Source: Desulfuromonadaceae bacterium (lineage in GTDB: Bacteria; Desulfobacterota; Desulfuromonadia; Geobacterales; Pseudopelobacteraceae). Taken from it: a stretch of DNA of 64,000 nucleotides. The stretch spans positions 109,374 through 173,373 of the forward strand of contig JAQTQX010000005.1 of assembly GCA_028712075.1 (NCBI GenBank), given 5' to 3'. A program made the position numbers and the translations under genes. The notes below the pieces were generated by a model, which worked only from the letters and a program-made list of their open reading frames with translations, ran no database searches and was not told the DNA's origin. Every line of letters starts with the position of its first letter. The first letter of the stretch is position 1. Below are positions 1-9,159 of the stretch, piece after piece.

Positions 1-708
1 AGCGGTATGACAATCGGCACAGCCGGCTACTTTTTCGGGAAAACCGAGACGATAGTTCTTGCCATGATAGCTCTCCATATATGATTTAACCGCAACAGTT
101 GTGACATTATTCCTCTCCATCATCTTGTGGTCACTGTGACACTTCATGCAGACCTTGGTATGAAACTCCCGCACTTTAGTGTCTTTGCCCTCGCCAATCT
201 TTTCGATTGCGTGGAGGTTGTGGCAGTCATGACATGCAGCAGAATCCATGTTGCCGGCAGCAACAGCCTTGCCGTGAATAGATTTGCGATAGACGGATTC
301 AGCGTCATGACACTGAACACATTTCGCTACCGCAACACGTTTGTCATTTTTCCAATACGTATGAGTATGAACATCAGTATGGCATTGGGCGCACGTCACA
401 CCTTTCTCAGCATGAATACTCGCATAATGCTCGGAGTTCTGTTTTTTGTGGCACCGTTCACAATGGACCTTCTCAACCTTGATCTCTTTTCTCATATGTT
501 TCGCAAGGTCAATTATATCTACGTGGCAGCTGGTGCAGGCATTTTTGCCATGGACAGACGCCGCAAAATCATGAATGGAAAATTTGTTACTGTGGCACCC
601 CAGGCAGGTGGCCGGATCAATGGCCATTCCCTGCTCAGCATGGGCAGGAAGAGCCCAGACAACCGCCAGAAACATCAAAATTGTGAATTTAAGTAAATTT
701 GAAACCAT
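1..708 (-). CDS. multiheme c-type cytochrome (C-terminus beyond window)
   Basis: Periplasmic or outer-surface electron carrier. Reading from the ATG at 706-708, the protein opens with a signal peptide ending near PAHA. At least eight CXXCH haem sites follow in 236 visible codons: CLGCH, CTSCH, CERCH, CAQCH, CVQCH, CHDCH, CMKCH and CADCH, the last only a few codons from the window edge. Spaced 'SIHG/SYHG' histidines between them probably supply distal haem ligands. The frame is open to base 1, so the C-terminus is missing. The spacing resembles the NapC/NrfB-like and Cbc-type multihaem proteins of Geobacter menaquinol oxidation complexes, but that assignment is inference. It is transcribed toward the window edge and away from the next cytochrome, which has its own terminator. 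A GGAGG-type site precedes the ATG. Confidence 0.85.
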   Translation of the reverse strand, partial: MVSNLLKFTILMFLAVVWALPAHAEQGMAIDPATCLGCHSNKFSIHDFAASVHGKNACTSCHVDIIDLAKHMRKEIKVEKVHCERCHKKQNSEHYASIHAEKGVTCAQCHTDVHTHTYWKNDKRVAVAKCVQCHDAESVYRKSIHGKAVAAGNMDSAACHDCHNLHAIEKIGEGKDTKVREFHTKVCMKCHSDHKMMERNNVTTVAVKSYMESYHGKNYRLGFPEKVAGCADCHTA

Positions 709-882
709 GGAACAAAACCTCCAAAAAATATTTGTGCGGCGAACAGGCAACAGCGCAAGAGAGTTCAAAAAAATCCTCGTGTGTATACACCAACTCAATT
801 CAAAATAGCAATTAAAATTAAATAGTACGCCGGCATACGGCCTCTGGTTTGCCAGGAAAAATAGTGACTTCCCGCAACAAAA

Positions 883-912
883 GTGGGGCGGCAGTTTTGG
901 CTGCCGCCCCAC
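883..912 (-). terminator. intrinsic terminator of dodecahaem cytochrome gene
   Basis: A perfect 12-bp stem (GTGGGGCGGCAG, six-base loop TTTTGG) lies 32 bp past the stop of the cytochrome gene. It is followed on the minus strand by TTTTGTTG. Confidence 0.8.
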
Positions 913-943
913 ACATTTGCTCTACCCGACTACCTGTACCGAG

Positions 944-1969
944 TTACATCTTATGGCATTTACCGCACTCGTCCTGCACCGAAAATGCATCTTTCCCTTT
1001 ATTGTGGCAGGTACCGCATGATTTCCCATTCTCCATGTCGCCCATAGTAACTTTCGTTTTACCAGCCTTATAAGGGAAAATCTTGGTGTGACAGTCAGCA
1101 CATTTGTATGCTTCCAAATGGAACTCGTGGCTGAACATCGCCTCTCCCGCCAATGTTTTAAATGTAATCTTGCCCGGTTTCATCCCCTTGTGACATTTAT
1201 CGCAGTCACCACCTGACGCAAAGGCATCCTTCCCGTTGTGGCAGGCACCGCATGATTTGCCCTTACCCATATCATCCATTGACGCCTGCCCGATAACTGT
1301 TTTGTAGGGGAATGTTTTCGTATGACAATCCTTGCAGCTGTACGCCTCGGTATGAAACGCATGACTGAAAGTTGCAGGGGTAGTCCCTTTCAGATTGAAT
1401 ATGATCTCTTTCGGTTTAAGTCCCTGATGGCAGCGGTCACAGTTTGCTGTAACCGCAAATGCGTGCTTGCCGTTGTGGCATGCACCGCAGGTGCGCCCGT
1501 TCTCCATTGCCGCCATAGTTACCGCCTTTTCCTTGCCGGTAATCACTGTGCCGTTATGGCACCCTTTGCAGGCACCGCCAGTCACCTCGATATGGACTTC
1601 ATGACTGAAAAGTGCTGAGCCGAGTCCTTTTATAGTGTATGTGACATTGCGTGGCTTTCCGCTGTGGCAGCGTGAGCAGCCCTTTTCGCTGGCAACACTG
1701 AATGCTCTCATACCGGTATGACAGGCACCGCAAGATCTGGTCTTTTCCATTTCCGCCATCGTATAGCGTTTTGAATTTTTCAGATTATAGATGGTATTAT
1801 GGCAAATCCTGCAATTGTTGTGGTATTTTTTCAGATGCAATTCATGGCTGAACACAACCGGATCGGCGTTTTTGAAATTGAATTTGATGTCTTTGGTTTC
1901 CGCCGCACCCACCCCGGCAACTGACAGCATATATACTGCAACTGCCGACAATAAAATTCGCTTTAGCAT
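944..1969 (-). CDS. dodecahaem c7-type cytochrome, four triheme repeats
   Basis: Predicted periplasmic electron-transfer protein of 341 residues. The start is the ATG at 1967-1969, which has GAGGAG six bases upstream and opens a signal peptide ending VGVGAA; an upstream in-frame ATG lacks both. Twelve CXXCH motifs fall into four repeats, each of the pattern FSHxxH...CxxCH...CG(A/T)CH...CxxCH, that is, one cytochrome c7-like triheme module of about 75 residues. Repeats two to four are most alike (shared CGACHNGK and DKCHKG blocks), which suggests tandem duplication. Geobacter has comparable polymers of triheme domains, proposed to act as electron wires or capacitors across the periplasm. No enzyme domain is present. 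It is a monocistronic unit ending in a strong terminator. Confidence 0.92.
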   Translation of the reverse strand: MLKRILLSAVAVYMLSVAGVGAAETKDIKFNFKNADPVVFSHELHLKKYHNNCRICHNTIYNLKNSKRYTMAEMEKTRSCGACHTGMRAFSVASEKGCSRCHSGKPRNVTYTIKGLGSALFSHEVHIEVTGGACKGCHNGTVITGKEKAVTMAAMENGRTCGACHNGKHAFAVTANCDRCHQGLKPKEIIFNLKGTTPATFSHAFHTEAYSCKDCHTKTFPYKTVIGQASMDDMGKGKSCGACHNGKDAFASGGDCDKCHKGMKPGKITFKTLAGEAMFSHEFHLEAYKCADCHTKIFPYKAGKTKVTMGDMENGKSCGTCHNKGKDAFSVQDECGKCHKM

Positions 1970-2099
1970 CAATCGCTCCTCTTTACAGAAAATGTCATTT
2001 GGACTCGGCATGATACAGATTGTGCCCGCTATCGTCAATTGCAAATTGCTATTATGCATTCATCTTGCATCTGCATTGGGGTATTCACTGCGCTGAATC

Positions 2100-2128
2100 T
2101 TGACATTGTGCCACCCTTTTGTTAGCTT
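2100..2128 (+). promoter_or_regulatory. possible sigma70 promoter for class V aminotransferase
   Basis: TTGACA at 2100-2105 is a perfect -35. A 17-bp spacer leads to TAGCTT, a weak -10 (3 of 6). The ribosome site of the next gene follows about 36 bp later. Confidence 0.35.
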
Positions 2129-2178
2129 TACAAACCACCGACTATTCAATACTTTTCAGCAATGGAGATATGTCTTTT

Positions 2179-3255
2179 ATGCACAAAAAACTGTTTATCC
2201 CCGGACCGGTTGAGGTACACCCCGATATATTGAAAGCAATGTCTTCACCGATGATTGGACACCGCATGAAGGAGTACGCGGATTTACACAGTCGCGTGAC
2301 TGCCGGTTTGAAAAAGCTGCTTTTCACCGATAGCAAAGTTTTTCTTGCCACCTCAAGCGCGTTCGGGGTCATGGAAGGGGCGATTCGCAATCTGGTTGGT
2401 ACACGCTGTGTCAATTTCTGCAACGGTGCTTTTTCTGACAAGTGGCATGATGTGACACTTCGCTGCGGCAAACAAGCTGATGCAATACGCTTCGACTGGG
2501 GCATGCCGGTTACCGCTGAAGCCGTTGAAAAAGCCCTTGCCAGCGGGAAATATGACAGCATGACCATGATTCATAACGAAACATCCACGGGAGTTATGTC
2601 GCCGATCACCGAAATTGCCGAAGTTATGCGCAGATACCCGGATGTCATGTTCATTGTTGACACAGTGTCGTCTATGAGTGCGCTTAAAATTCCGGTCGAT
2701 GAGCTTGGCATCGACAGCTGCATCTTTGGCGTGCAAAAGGCCTTCGCCCTGCCGCCCGGTCTTGCAGTTTTCACCACAAGCGAAAAAGCGCTGAAACGGG
2801 CGTCAACCATGGAGGGGCGCGGCTATTATTTCGATTTTATAGAGTTTGCCGCTAACGATGCCAAACACAATACTCCTTCGACCCCCTGCATTTCATTGAT
2901 CTATGCCCTTGATTGCCAGCTGGAGCGCATGTTCGCCGAAGGACTTGAGAACCGTTGGGCACGCCACAATGATCTGGCCAATTATGTGCGATACTGGCTG
3001 ACTGAGCGGGGTTTTGACTCTTTCCCACCTTTGGCATACCGTTCACAGACCTTGACGTGCAGTCGCAACAGTCGAAGAATTGACCTGGCTGCTCTGAAGA
3101 AAAAACTCGGTGAAACCGGTTTTGCGTTTGACGACGGTTATGGAAAAATTAAGGGAGAAACGTTCCGTATTGCCCACATGGGGGACATGCAGCGATCCGA
3201 CCTTGACGAACTTTTTGCTGCTATTACACACATTTTGCCTGAACTGGCCAAATAA
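2179..3255 (+). CDS. class V PLP aminotransferase (serine/alanine-glyoxylate type)
   Basis: Fold-type I, PLP-dependent transaminase of 358 residues. Motifs are the N-terminal IPGPVEV, the substrate/PLP loop SSAFGVMEG, the cofactor aspartate in IVDTVSS and the Schiff-base lysine in FGVQKAFALPPG. These match the serine-pyruvate/alanine-glyoxylate/phosphonoacetaldehyde group rather than cysteine desulfurases, since the C-terminal desulfurase loop is missing. The true substrate cannot be read from sequence. GGAG at 2164-2167 sits 11 bases before the chosen ATG at 2179; an ATG at 2170 is only 2 bases from it and is less likely. The zinc-ribbon gene follows 30 bp later and may be cotranscribed. Confidence 0.85.
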   Translation: MHKKLFIPGPVEVHPDILKAMSSPMIGHRMKEYADLHSRVTAGLKKLLFTDSKVFLATSSAFGVMEGAIRNLVGTRCVNFCNGAFSDKWHDVTLRCGKQADAIRFDWGMPVTAEAVEKALASGKYDSMTMIHNETSTGVMSPITEIAEVMRRYPDVMFIVDTVSSMSALKIPVDELGIDSCIFGVQKAFALPPGLAVFTTSEKALKRASTMEGRGYYFDFIEFAANDAKHNTPSTPCISLIYALDCQLERMFAEGLENRWARHNDLANYVRYWLTERGFDSFPPLAYRSQTLTCSRNSRRIDLAALKKKLGETGFAFDDGYGKIKGETFRIAHMGDMQRSDLDELFAAITHILPELAK

Positions 3256-3285
3256 GAAAAAAACGAAACTGGAGGAAGTAACACT

Positions 3286-3471
3286 ATGAAGTGCCCCAAC
3301 TGCGGTAGTCGGACTGATGTTGATATCGATATGCATTCAAACGGATTTTCAGCTGAACATTCACCAATTAAAGAATGCGGAGCATGCGGCTTGATTTGGC
3401 GGATTAAAGTAGAAGCCGGCGTAACAACCGTTGACATTGTGAAGGAAGCTGACAAACCGAAAAAGCCATAA
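3286..3471 (+). CDS. small zinc-ribbon protein, unknown function
   Basis: A 61-residue protein with two CPNCG/CGACG knuckles about 30 residues apart, the pattern of a structural zinc ribbon, followed by a short basic tail ending PKKP. A good GGAGG site precedes the ATG. It follows the aminotransferase closely and ends 6 bp before a bidirectional hairpin. No named family is recognised. A nucleic-acid-binding or metallochaperone role is possible but not shown. Confidence 0.75.
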   Translation: MKCPNCGSRTDVDIDMHSNGFSAEHSPIKECGACGLIWRIKVEAGVTTVDIVKEADKPKKP

Positions 3472-3476
3472 AAAAC

Positions 3477-3497
3477 GGGCGGGCTTGTTGCCCGCCC
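3477..3497. terminator. bidirectional terminator between convergent genes
   Basis: GGGCGGGC / GCCCGCCC with a TTGTT loop. A-rich upstream and T-rich downstream flanks serve both the zinc-ribbon gene (plus) and rubredoxin gene (minus). Confidence 0.8.
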
Positions 3498-3505
3498 ACA
3501 TCATT

Positions 3506-3664
3506 TTACTCTTTTTCGAAAACATCTTTACCGGCACCGCAAAGAGGACAGCTCCAATCGTCAGGCAGCGCTTCAAACGGAGTTCCTGGTGCAATCCCAC
3601 GATCGGGGTCCCCAACAGCGGGATCATAAACATACTGGCAGATTGTGCAAATCCAGCGTTCCAT
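3506..3664 (-). CDS. rubredoxin
   Basis: A 52-residue iron protein. It reads [19 protein letters not shown] at the start and has CPLCG near the end, so both CxxC knuckles that hold the single Fe(SCys)4 centre are present, with the usual spacing and the aromatic YVYDP motif. Length is typical for the family (50-55). AAGGAG lies nine bases before the ATG. It is a cytoplasmic one-electron carrier, often serving oxygen or peroxide detoxification in anaerobes. The partner here is not evident: neighbours are a zinc-ribbon protein and an MBL hydrolase that lacks a flavodoxin domain. Confidence 0.95.
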   Translation of the reverse strand: MERWICTICQYVYDPAVGDPDRGIAPGTPFEALPDDWSCPLCGAGKDVFEKE

Positions 3665-3849
3665 AATGCATTACTCCTTGGTAGTGGTTTTTCATCCGGC
3701 GTAAAGCGTCGGACGGGACAGCCGCAGGATGCGCTGTGAACTTCTGCGTCAGTGTAGCATGTCGGAGGAAGATGTCAACAAACTGTGACCACCTCAAAAT
3801 ATCATAGTACGGCCCTGCCGTCGTGAGTCAGATAACCAGTGAGAGTGAT

Positions 3850-4473
3850 ATGATTTTTGATTCAATTGAAGTCGGCCCGTTGTCGGTTAACTGTTACATT
3901 GTCGGCTGCGAACAAAGCCGCGAGGGGATTGTTGTTGATCCGGGTGGCGACGTAGAGGCGATAGTCAGTGTGGTGAAACGGCATGGGCTGAAAATCCATT
4001 TAATTATAAATACCCATGGTCATTTTGATCACATTGGCGGAAACAGTCAGACAGTCACCGCCTTCGCTGCTCGGCTTCTGATTCATAAGGCCGATATCGC
4101 CATGCTGAGCCGGTCTGCCGAGGTCGCCCGGAACTACGGTCTGCACGGTGAAAATTCGCCGGAGGCGGATGATTACCTGATCGACGGCATGGAAATTGTT
4201 TTCGGCACGCACCGCCTGGAAGTGCTCCACACTCCCGGCCATACCCAAGGGGGCTGCTGCCTTTATTTTGAGGATGCTGGGAAAGTCATCACCGGCGACA
4301 CTCTCTTTGCTGATTCAATCGGCAGGACCGACCTGCCGGGAGGGTCACATGAACAGCTGCTACTGTCTATCCGCACCAAGCTGTTTAATCTACCAGATAC
4401 GGTGATCGTGTATCCGGGCCATGGCCCTGAAACAACCATTGGCCACGAAAAACGCTGCAACCCCTACTTTTAA
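3850..4473 (+). CDS. MBL-fold hydrolase (glyoxalase II-like)
   Basis: A 207-residue metallo-beta-lactamase-fold protein. The metal site is complete: THGHFDH, then HTPGHTQGG, GDTLF and a C-terminal PGHGP. The size and the NCYIV opening fit the short glyoxalase II/YcbL group, which hydrolyses thioesters such as S-lactoylglutathione, although the C-terminal substrate-binding helix region of classical GloB is missing. I use the ATG at 3850, preceded by GTGAGAG; an in-frame GTG at 3823 would add nine residues without a better site. It lies 12 bp upstream of coaBC and is probably cotranscribed. Confidence 0.85.
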   Translation: MIFDSIEVGPLSVNCYIVGCEQSREGIVVDPGGDVEAIVSVVKRHGLKIHLIINTHGHFDHIGGNSQTVTAFAARLLIHKADIAMLSRSAEVARNYGLHGENSPEADDYLIDGMEIVFGTHRLEVLHTPGHTQGGCCLYFEDAGKVITGDTLFADSIGRTDLPGGSHEQLLLSIRTKLFNLPDTVIVYPGHGPETTIGHEKRCNPYF

Positions 4474-4485
4474 GGCGGTTTTTAT

Positions 4486-5682
4486 ATGATTGAACACAAA
4501 AATATTGTGTTGGGTGTCTGCGGAGGAATTGCCGCCTTCAAGGCTATCGAGCTAGTGCGCCTTCTGACCAAAGCGGGTGCTGACGTGCATGTAGTCATGA
4601 CACAAGCCGCCCGGGAATTTGTCACGCCACTCACGTTTCAAACGTTGTCGTCGCACCCGGTGCATACCGAGCTCTTCAACCTGATTGCAGAACAGGAAAT
4701 CGGACATATCTCGCTTGCCGACCGCGCCGATCTGTTCATTGTTGCGCCTGCCACTGCCAACATTATCGGTAAAATAGCCTCCGGAATTGCCGATGACATG
4801 CTCACAACAACGATCATGGCGACCAAAGCTCCGGTACTGTTCGCTCCTGCCATGAATGTCAACATGTTTACCAACCCGATTTATCAGGAAAACGAACAGA
4901 AATTACGCCGACTGGGGTACCTGTTTGAGGCGCCTGTCAGCGGCGGCCTGGCCTGTGGCTGGGAAGGCATGGGCAAACTGGCCGCACCGGAGGCCATATT
5001 TGAGGCAGCTCTTTCGGCACTGACGGATAAGGATTTGGCTGGTCGAAACATACTGATCACTGCCGGTCCAACGCGTGAAGAGATAGATCCGGTCCGCTAT
5101 ATCAGCAACCATTCCTCAGGGAAAATGGGCTATGCGCTCGCCCGCGCTGCCCAGCAACGGGGCGCCCGCGTACTGTTGATCAGTGGTCCGACCGCTTTGG
5201 CAAAACCGGTGGGAGTACACCGTATTTCTGTCACCAGCGCGGCCGACATGCTGCGCGAGGTTATAGGCAATGCCGCCGACTATGACGTGGTCATCAAGGC
5301 GGCTGCGGTAGCCGATTATCGGCCGCAGTTGCGGAACAGCACAAAGTTGAAAAAGAAAGGGGATACCACCACCATTGAACTGGTGAGGAATCCTGATATT
5401 CTGGCCGGACTGGGCAAGATGGAACAGCCCCCGTTTCTGGTTGGCTTTGCCGCCGAGACCGACGCTCTTGTGAAAAATTCACTTGAAAAACTGTGTGAAA
5501 AAAACCTCGATATCATTGTGGCCAATGATGTCAGCGGAACAGATGCCGGTTTCAATGTCGATACCAATCGGGCGCACCTGTTTTTCAAGGATGGTAGCAG
5601 TAGTGAGTACGGGCTGATGACAAAGGATCGACTTGCTGGAATAATCCTCGATCACATTGCGGCACGGCTTTCGAAGGACTGA
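4486..5682 (+). CDS. coaBC: bifunctional phosphopantothenoylcysteine decarboxylase/ligase
   Basis: Coenzyme A synthesis. The C-terminal CoaB half joins cysteine to 4'-phosphopantothenate with CTP, and the N-terminal CoaC half (FMN) decarboxylates the product. The 398 residues show both halves: [11 protein letters not shown] and the active-site histidine region SSHPVHTEL, then [12 protein letters not shown] and the flap segment CGWEGMGKL in CoaC. CoaB begins near residue 185 with [20 protein letters not shown] and carries the KKKGD-type loop. Length is standard. AAGGCGG precedes the ATG. Confidence 0.95.
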   Translation: MIEHKNIVLGVCGGIAAFKAIELVRLLTKAGADVHVVMTQAAREFVTPLTFQTLSSHPVHTELFNLIAEQEIGHISLADRADLFIVAPATANIIGKIASGIADDMLTTTIMATKAPVLFAPAMNVNMFTNPIYQENEQKLRRLGYLFEAPVSGGLACGWEGMGKLAAPEAIFEAALSALTDKDLAGRNILITAGPTREEIDPVRYISNHSSGKMGYALARAAQQRGARVLLISGPTALAKPVGVHRISVTSAADMLREVIGNAADYDVVIKAAAVADYRPQLRNSTKLKKKGDTTTIELVRNPDILAGLGKMEQPPFLVGFAAETDALVKNSLEKLCEKNLDIIVANDVSGTDAGFNVDTNRAHLFFKDGSSSEYGLMTKDRLAGIILDHIAARLSKD

Positions 5683-5883
5683 TGCACGATGTGACAGAAA
5701 TTGTTTTGTCTTGACTTGATTTCCTGAACGTACTAGCTTTTTCGTCAATAATTCCAATTTCACATCAAAGTTGGATTTGCGACGACGGGGATTGAGGCTG
5801 CGGAAGTATGCAGTCAGTACGTTGAGGAACTTGAGGACTCTTTTTGATGTGGATGTGGCATAACCTATCTGGAGGTATCATTC

Positions 5884-6555
5884 TTGGCTATTATCACTGG
5901 TGCCGGCATTGTTGTTAAACTTGTGCTCCTCCTGCTCCTGTCGTTCTCAGTCGTTTCCTGGGCAATCATCCTGTTCAAATTTTTTCAGGTCTACCGTGCA
6001 AAGAGCGAATCTGAACGTTTTATGGATTTTTTCTGGAAGTCAAAACGTTTTGATGCAATTGCCTCGCAAACTGACCGTTTTGCCAACTCCCCCCTGTCAC
6101 TGTTGTTTAATGAAGGGTACAGTGAACTGAAAAAAGTTGTCGAGACCGACGGCAAAAGCGACACATCAGTTCTCAGCACTGACCTGGGTGGTGTTGAAAA
6201 TGTTTCCCGGGCGTTGCGCCGGGCTACTAACTCGGAGATTACCCGGCTTGAAAAGTATCTGACGTTTCTTGCCACAACCGGCTCGACATCCCCCTTCATC
6301 GGCCTGTTCGGCACTGTATGGGGCATTATGACCGCCTTTGAGGGGATCGGCAAAACCGGCTCGGCATCGCTGGCGGTCGTCGCGCCAGGTATTGCTGAAG
6401 CGCTCATTGCAACAGCAATTGGTCTGGTCGCTGCCATTCCGGCAGTCATGGCGTATAACCACTTTCAGCATAAAATACGTGTCTTGATTAACGAAATGGA
6501 CAGCTTCTCCTCTGAATTTCTCAATATCGTACAGCGGACCATTGCGGGGAAATAA
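5884..6555 (+). CDS. tolQ: TolQ proton-channel subunit (ExbB family)
   Basis: Inner-membrane component of the Tol-Pal system that uses proton motive force for outer-membrane constriction. The 223 residues hold one N-terminal membrane helix (VVKLVLLLLLSF region), a long cytoplasmic loop, and two further helices with the family motifs TSPFIGLFGTVWGIM and EALIATAIGLVAAIPAV. The start is a TTG at 5884, supported by GGAGG eight bases upstream; there is no nearby ATG. tolR follows after 2 bp. Confidence 0.93.
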   Translation: MAIITGAGIVVKLVLLLLLSFSVVSWAIILFKFFQVYRAKSESERFMDFFWKSKRFDAIASQTDRFANSPLSLLFNEGYSELKKVVETDGKSDTSVLSTDLGGVENVSRALRRATNSEITRLEKYLTFLATTGSTSPFIGLFGTVWGIMTAFEGIGKTGSASLAVVAPGIAEALIATAIGLVAAIPAVMAYNHFQHKIRVLINEMDSFSSEFLNIVQRTIAGK

Positions 6556-6557
6556 CC

Positions 6558-6971
6558 ATGGCCATGGGCGGAAACAATAACAATCGTGCCGTAATGGCAG
6601 AAATAAACGTTACGCCGCTTGTCGATGTCATGCTGGTGCTGCTTGTCATCTTTATGGTAACCGCACCGATGATGCAACAGGGTGTACAGGTAAACCTTCC
6701 GAAAGCGGATACCAAGGCAATGACCCCCGCAGAAGAGTCGGTGGTAGTTTCCATCGATAAGAATGCCAGATTGTTTATCGACAAGGATGAGGTCGCGCCG
6801 GGGGAACTGCGCAAACGCCTATCGACAATGTTTGCCGCCAGGGTGAAAAAAGAGGTTTTTTTGAAGGCCGATGCGGGAGTGCAGTATGGAGAAGTTGTTA
6901 AAATAATGGCAGATATCAAGGGGGCTGGTATTGAACGCCTTGGAATGGTAACGGAACCGGCTGCAAAATAA
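6558..6971 (+). CDS. tolR: TolR (ExbD family)
   Basis: A 137-residue single-span inner-membrane protein that forms the proton pathway with TolQ. The short N-terminal tail leads into INVTPLVDVMLVLLVIFMV; the aspartate in PLVDVML is the conserved proton-carrying residue. A periplasmic ExbD domain follows. The stop overlaps the tolA start by one base (TAATG), which indicates translational coupling. Confidence 0.95.
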   Translation: MAMGGNNNNRAVMAEINVTPLVDVMLVLLVIFMVTAPMMQQGVQVNLPKADTKAMTPAEESVVVSIDKNARLFIDKDEVAPGELRKRLSTMFAARVKKEVFLKADAGVQYGEVVKIMADIKGAGIERLGMVTEPAAK

Positions 6972-7729
6972 TGAGCTCACATGCTTCACGAATTGACGCC
7001 GGATGCGGCGTCAGCTTTATCTTTTCAGCCGTCATGCATCTGGCGGTTTTTTTGTTGATTCTCTGGTGGGGAGAATTGTTTCCGGCATCCTCTGTCGTGC
7101 AGCAGACATATTATGTCGATGTGGTTAATCTTCCGGTTCTCGATCCTCATACAGGTGATACAGCGCAACCGCAGGGAGAAGCGGACATATCACCTCCACC
7201 TCCCGCACCACTGCCAATGGCAGCACCGGTTGTTTCAAAGACAGCGCAAAAGGTACCGATAAAACAAACTGCCCCGCGCAACACTGCATCCGCAGAGACT
7301 GAATTCATGAAACGGATGGCAGCCCTGGAAAGAAATGCTGACGCTCGTCATGAAGAGGCAGCCCTGGGAAAACTGCGGGGGAAAGTTTCCGGTACCGATG
7401 CAAAAGCAGGTTCCCCCACCGCCACCGGTAGTGCGGCGGGCAGTCGCTATGCTGATTACATTAAATCCCGCCTTGAAGATGCTCTGAAACTGACCAGCAG
7501 TTACTCATCAAAAAATCCTGAGGTTGCTGCGCGTTTGACCATCTCTGGAGAGGGGAAGCTGATACGGGTCAAATTTGAGCGCAGCAGTGGTGATGTTTCA
7601 TTCGAACTGGCTGTTAGACGAGCCATTGATCTGGCTAGCGAGAAATTTCCCGCGCCCCCCTCACATACTGTTTTTGAAAACGGTTTTGTCTTCAAACCAG
7701 AAAAAATTTCCAGCAGGTCATCGCGTTAG
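6971..7729 (+). CDS. tolA: TolA/TonB-like energy transducer
   Basis: A 252-residue protein with an N-terminal membrane helix (residues about 15-35), a proline-rich periplasmic stretch (PPPPAPLPMAAPVV) and a charged helical section. The C-terminal TonB/TolA domain contains YADYIKSRLEDAL and LAVRRAIDLAS. It is shorter than the enterobacterial TolA because the long alanine-lysine helix is reduced. By position between tolR and tolB it is the TolA equivalent linking TolQR to TolB and Pal. Confidence 0.85.
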   Translation: MSSHASRIDAGCGVSFIFSAVMHLAVFLLILWWGELFPASSVVQQTYYVDVVNLPVLDPHTGDTAQPQGEADISPPPPAPLPMAAPVVSKTAQKVPIKQTAPRNTASAETEFMKRMAALERNADARHEEAALGKLRGKVSGTDAKAGSPTATGSAAGSRYADYIKSRLEDALKLTSSYSSKNPEVAARLTISGEGKLIRVKFERSSGDVSFELAVRRAIDLASEKFPAPPSHTVFENGFVFKPEKISSRSSR

Positions 7730-7737
7730 GTACGATT

Positions 7738-9018
7738 GTGAAAATACTTATTATTCTTTTACTGTTTATTATGCTACCGGGCGAGTCGTCCGCTCAATCC
7801 GGATATATTGAAGTCACCGCTCCAGGCAGCCGAATGCTGAAACTTGCCGTTGACGCACCTCTCTTACGAACAGCATCACTCTCTGCTGATTCTGTGAAAC
7901 TGATCCCGGATGTGCTTACCTTTGACATGAATATGTCAGGCACAGTCACTGCTGAAACTCGTCCCGCTTATGTTACCGCAAAAAGCACATCACTGATGGA
8001 AAGCGATTTTGCGCCATGGCTGAATGCCGGTTTCGATCTTCTTGTACGCAGCGAGATCACTCAAACCGGTGATCAGGTGGCCGTTGAGTTTCGTCTTTTC
8101 GATGTTGTGAACCGTAAAGTGACAACGTCCAAACGATACCTCGGCACTGCCAGTGACTTGCGCCGCTTCAGTCACCTTTTTGCTGATGAAATTCTCCGTG
8201 TCATCACTGGTGAAAAAGGAGCATTTACAACCAGGATTGCGTATGTTTCAACTCAAACCGGCAACAAAGAAATCTATATCATGGATTGGGATGGATATAA
8301 TCCGCTCCCGTTGACGAAAAACCACTCCATCAATATGAACCCCGATTTTACTCCTGATGGGCGGCAGATTATTTTCACATCATATAAGCGTGGTAACCCG
8401 GATCTGTACCGACGCTCACTCTCCAATACTGCCGAGGTTGTTGTTTCAAAGCGCCGGGGACTTAATATCACCGGAAGCTGGGCGCCTGACGGTTCTAAGA
8501 TTGCCCTTGCTCTCAGCAAGGACGGAGATGCCGAGATATACACACTTAATAAGGATGGTGCTGCACCTGTTCGGTTGACGGTCAATTCGGCACTCGATCT
8601 TTATCCTTCCTGGTCGCCTGACGGCACACAGATCGCTTTTGTCTCGGACCGTCTCGGAAAACCGCAGGTCTTTCTTATGAAAAGCGACGGCAGCAACGTC
8701 AGGCGACTGACCACCACCGGGAGTTACAATGTTAACCCGCGCTGGTCGCCAAAAGGTGATAAAATCGCCTACTCGAGGATGAGCAGCAACGGTTTTAATA
8801 TATTTAGCGTATCACCGGACGGTTCTGCCGACAGACAACTTACGACTGATGGTAACAACGAAAATCCCGCATGGTCACCTGACGGACGTTTTATCTGTTT
8901 CAGTTCAAAGCGGAGCAGCGGAGCAGGGGTATATGTCATGCGTTCAGATGGCACCGGACAAACAAAAGTGACACACGCAAAGGGAACATTTTTTCAACCA
9001 ACCTGGTCAGCCCATTAA
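7738..9018 (+). CDS. tolB: TolB periplasmic beta-propeller
   Basis: A 426-residue secreted protein that binds Pal and links it to TolA. It has a signal peptide (about residues 1-19, ending ESSAQ) and an N-terminal alpha/beta domain. A C-terminal six-bladed propeller follows, with repeated WSPDG/FTPDG motifs at roughly 43-residue intervals (for example WAPDGSKIAL and WSPDGTQIAFVSDR). The start is a GTG; the ribosome site is weak, which fits coupling to tolA eight bases upstream. Confidence 0.95.
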   Translation: MKILIILLLFIMLPGESSAQSGYIEVTAPGSRMLKLAVDAPLLRTASLSADSVKLIPDVLTFDMNMSGTVTAETRPAYVTAKSTSLMESDFAPWLNAGFDLLVRSEITQTGDQVAVEFRLFDVVNRKVTTSKRYLGTASDLRRFSHLFADEILRVITGEKGAFTTRIAYVSTQTGNKEIYIMDWDGYNPLPLTKNHSINMNPDFTPDGRQIIFTSYKRGNPDLYRRSLSNTAEVVVSKRRGLNITGSWAPDGSKIALALSKDGDAEIYTLNKDGAAPVRLTVNSALDLYPSWSPDGTQIAFVSDRLGKPQVFLMKSDGSNVRRLTTTGSYNVNPRWSPKGDKIAYSRMSSNGFNIFSVSPDGSADRQLTTDGNNENPAWSPDGRFICFSSKRSSGAGVYVMRSDGTGQTKVTHAKGTFFQPTWSAH

Positions 9019-9071
9019 GTGTCGGCTTGGTCTCGCTACACGTGTATTTCACGACACAGCCGCATTATCTG

Positions 9072-9099
9072 TTGCAATACTAAAACTCTGATGTATAAT
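9072..9099 (+). promoter_or_regulatory. sigma70 promoter of pal
   Basis: TTGCAA, 16-bp spacer, then a perfect TATAAT at 9094-9099. The pal ribosome site lies about 50 bp downstream, so pal can be expressed apart from tolQRAB. Confidence 0.6.
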
Positions 9100-9159
9100 C
9101 CCTGAAACATTGTATTATGACGGTTTAAACGTCATACAAATAAAAAAAAGGAGCTGATT

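Noticed and set aside
709..943. c-di-GMP/cGAMP (GEMM) riboswitch upstream of the cytochrome gene
   Set aside because: Such switches precede cytochrome genes in Geobacter, and GGCAAACC does occur on the minus strand, but the ACGCAAAGCC element and the rest of the core are missing.
2106..2118. sigma54 promoter (TGGCAC) between cytochrome and aminotransferase genes
   Set aside because: A minus-strand TGGCAC is present but the required TTGC element is not found five bases further.
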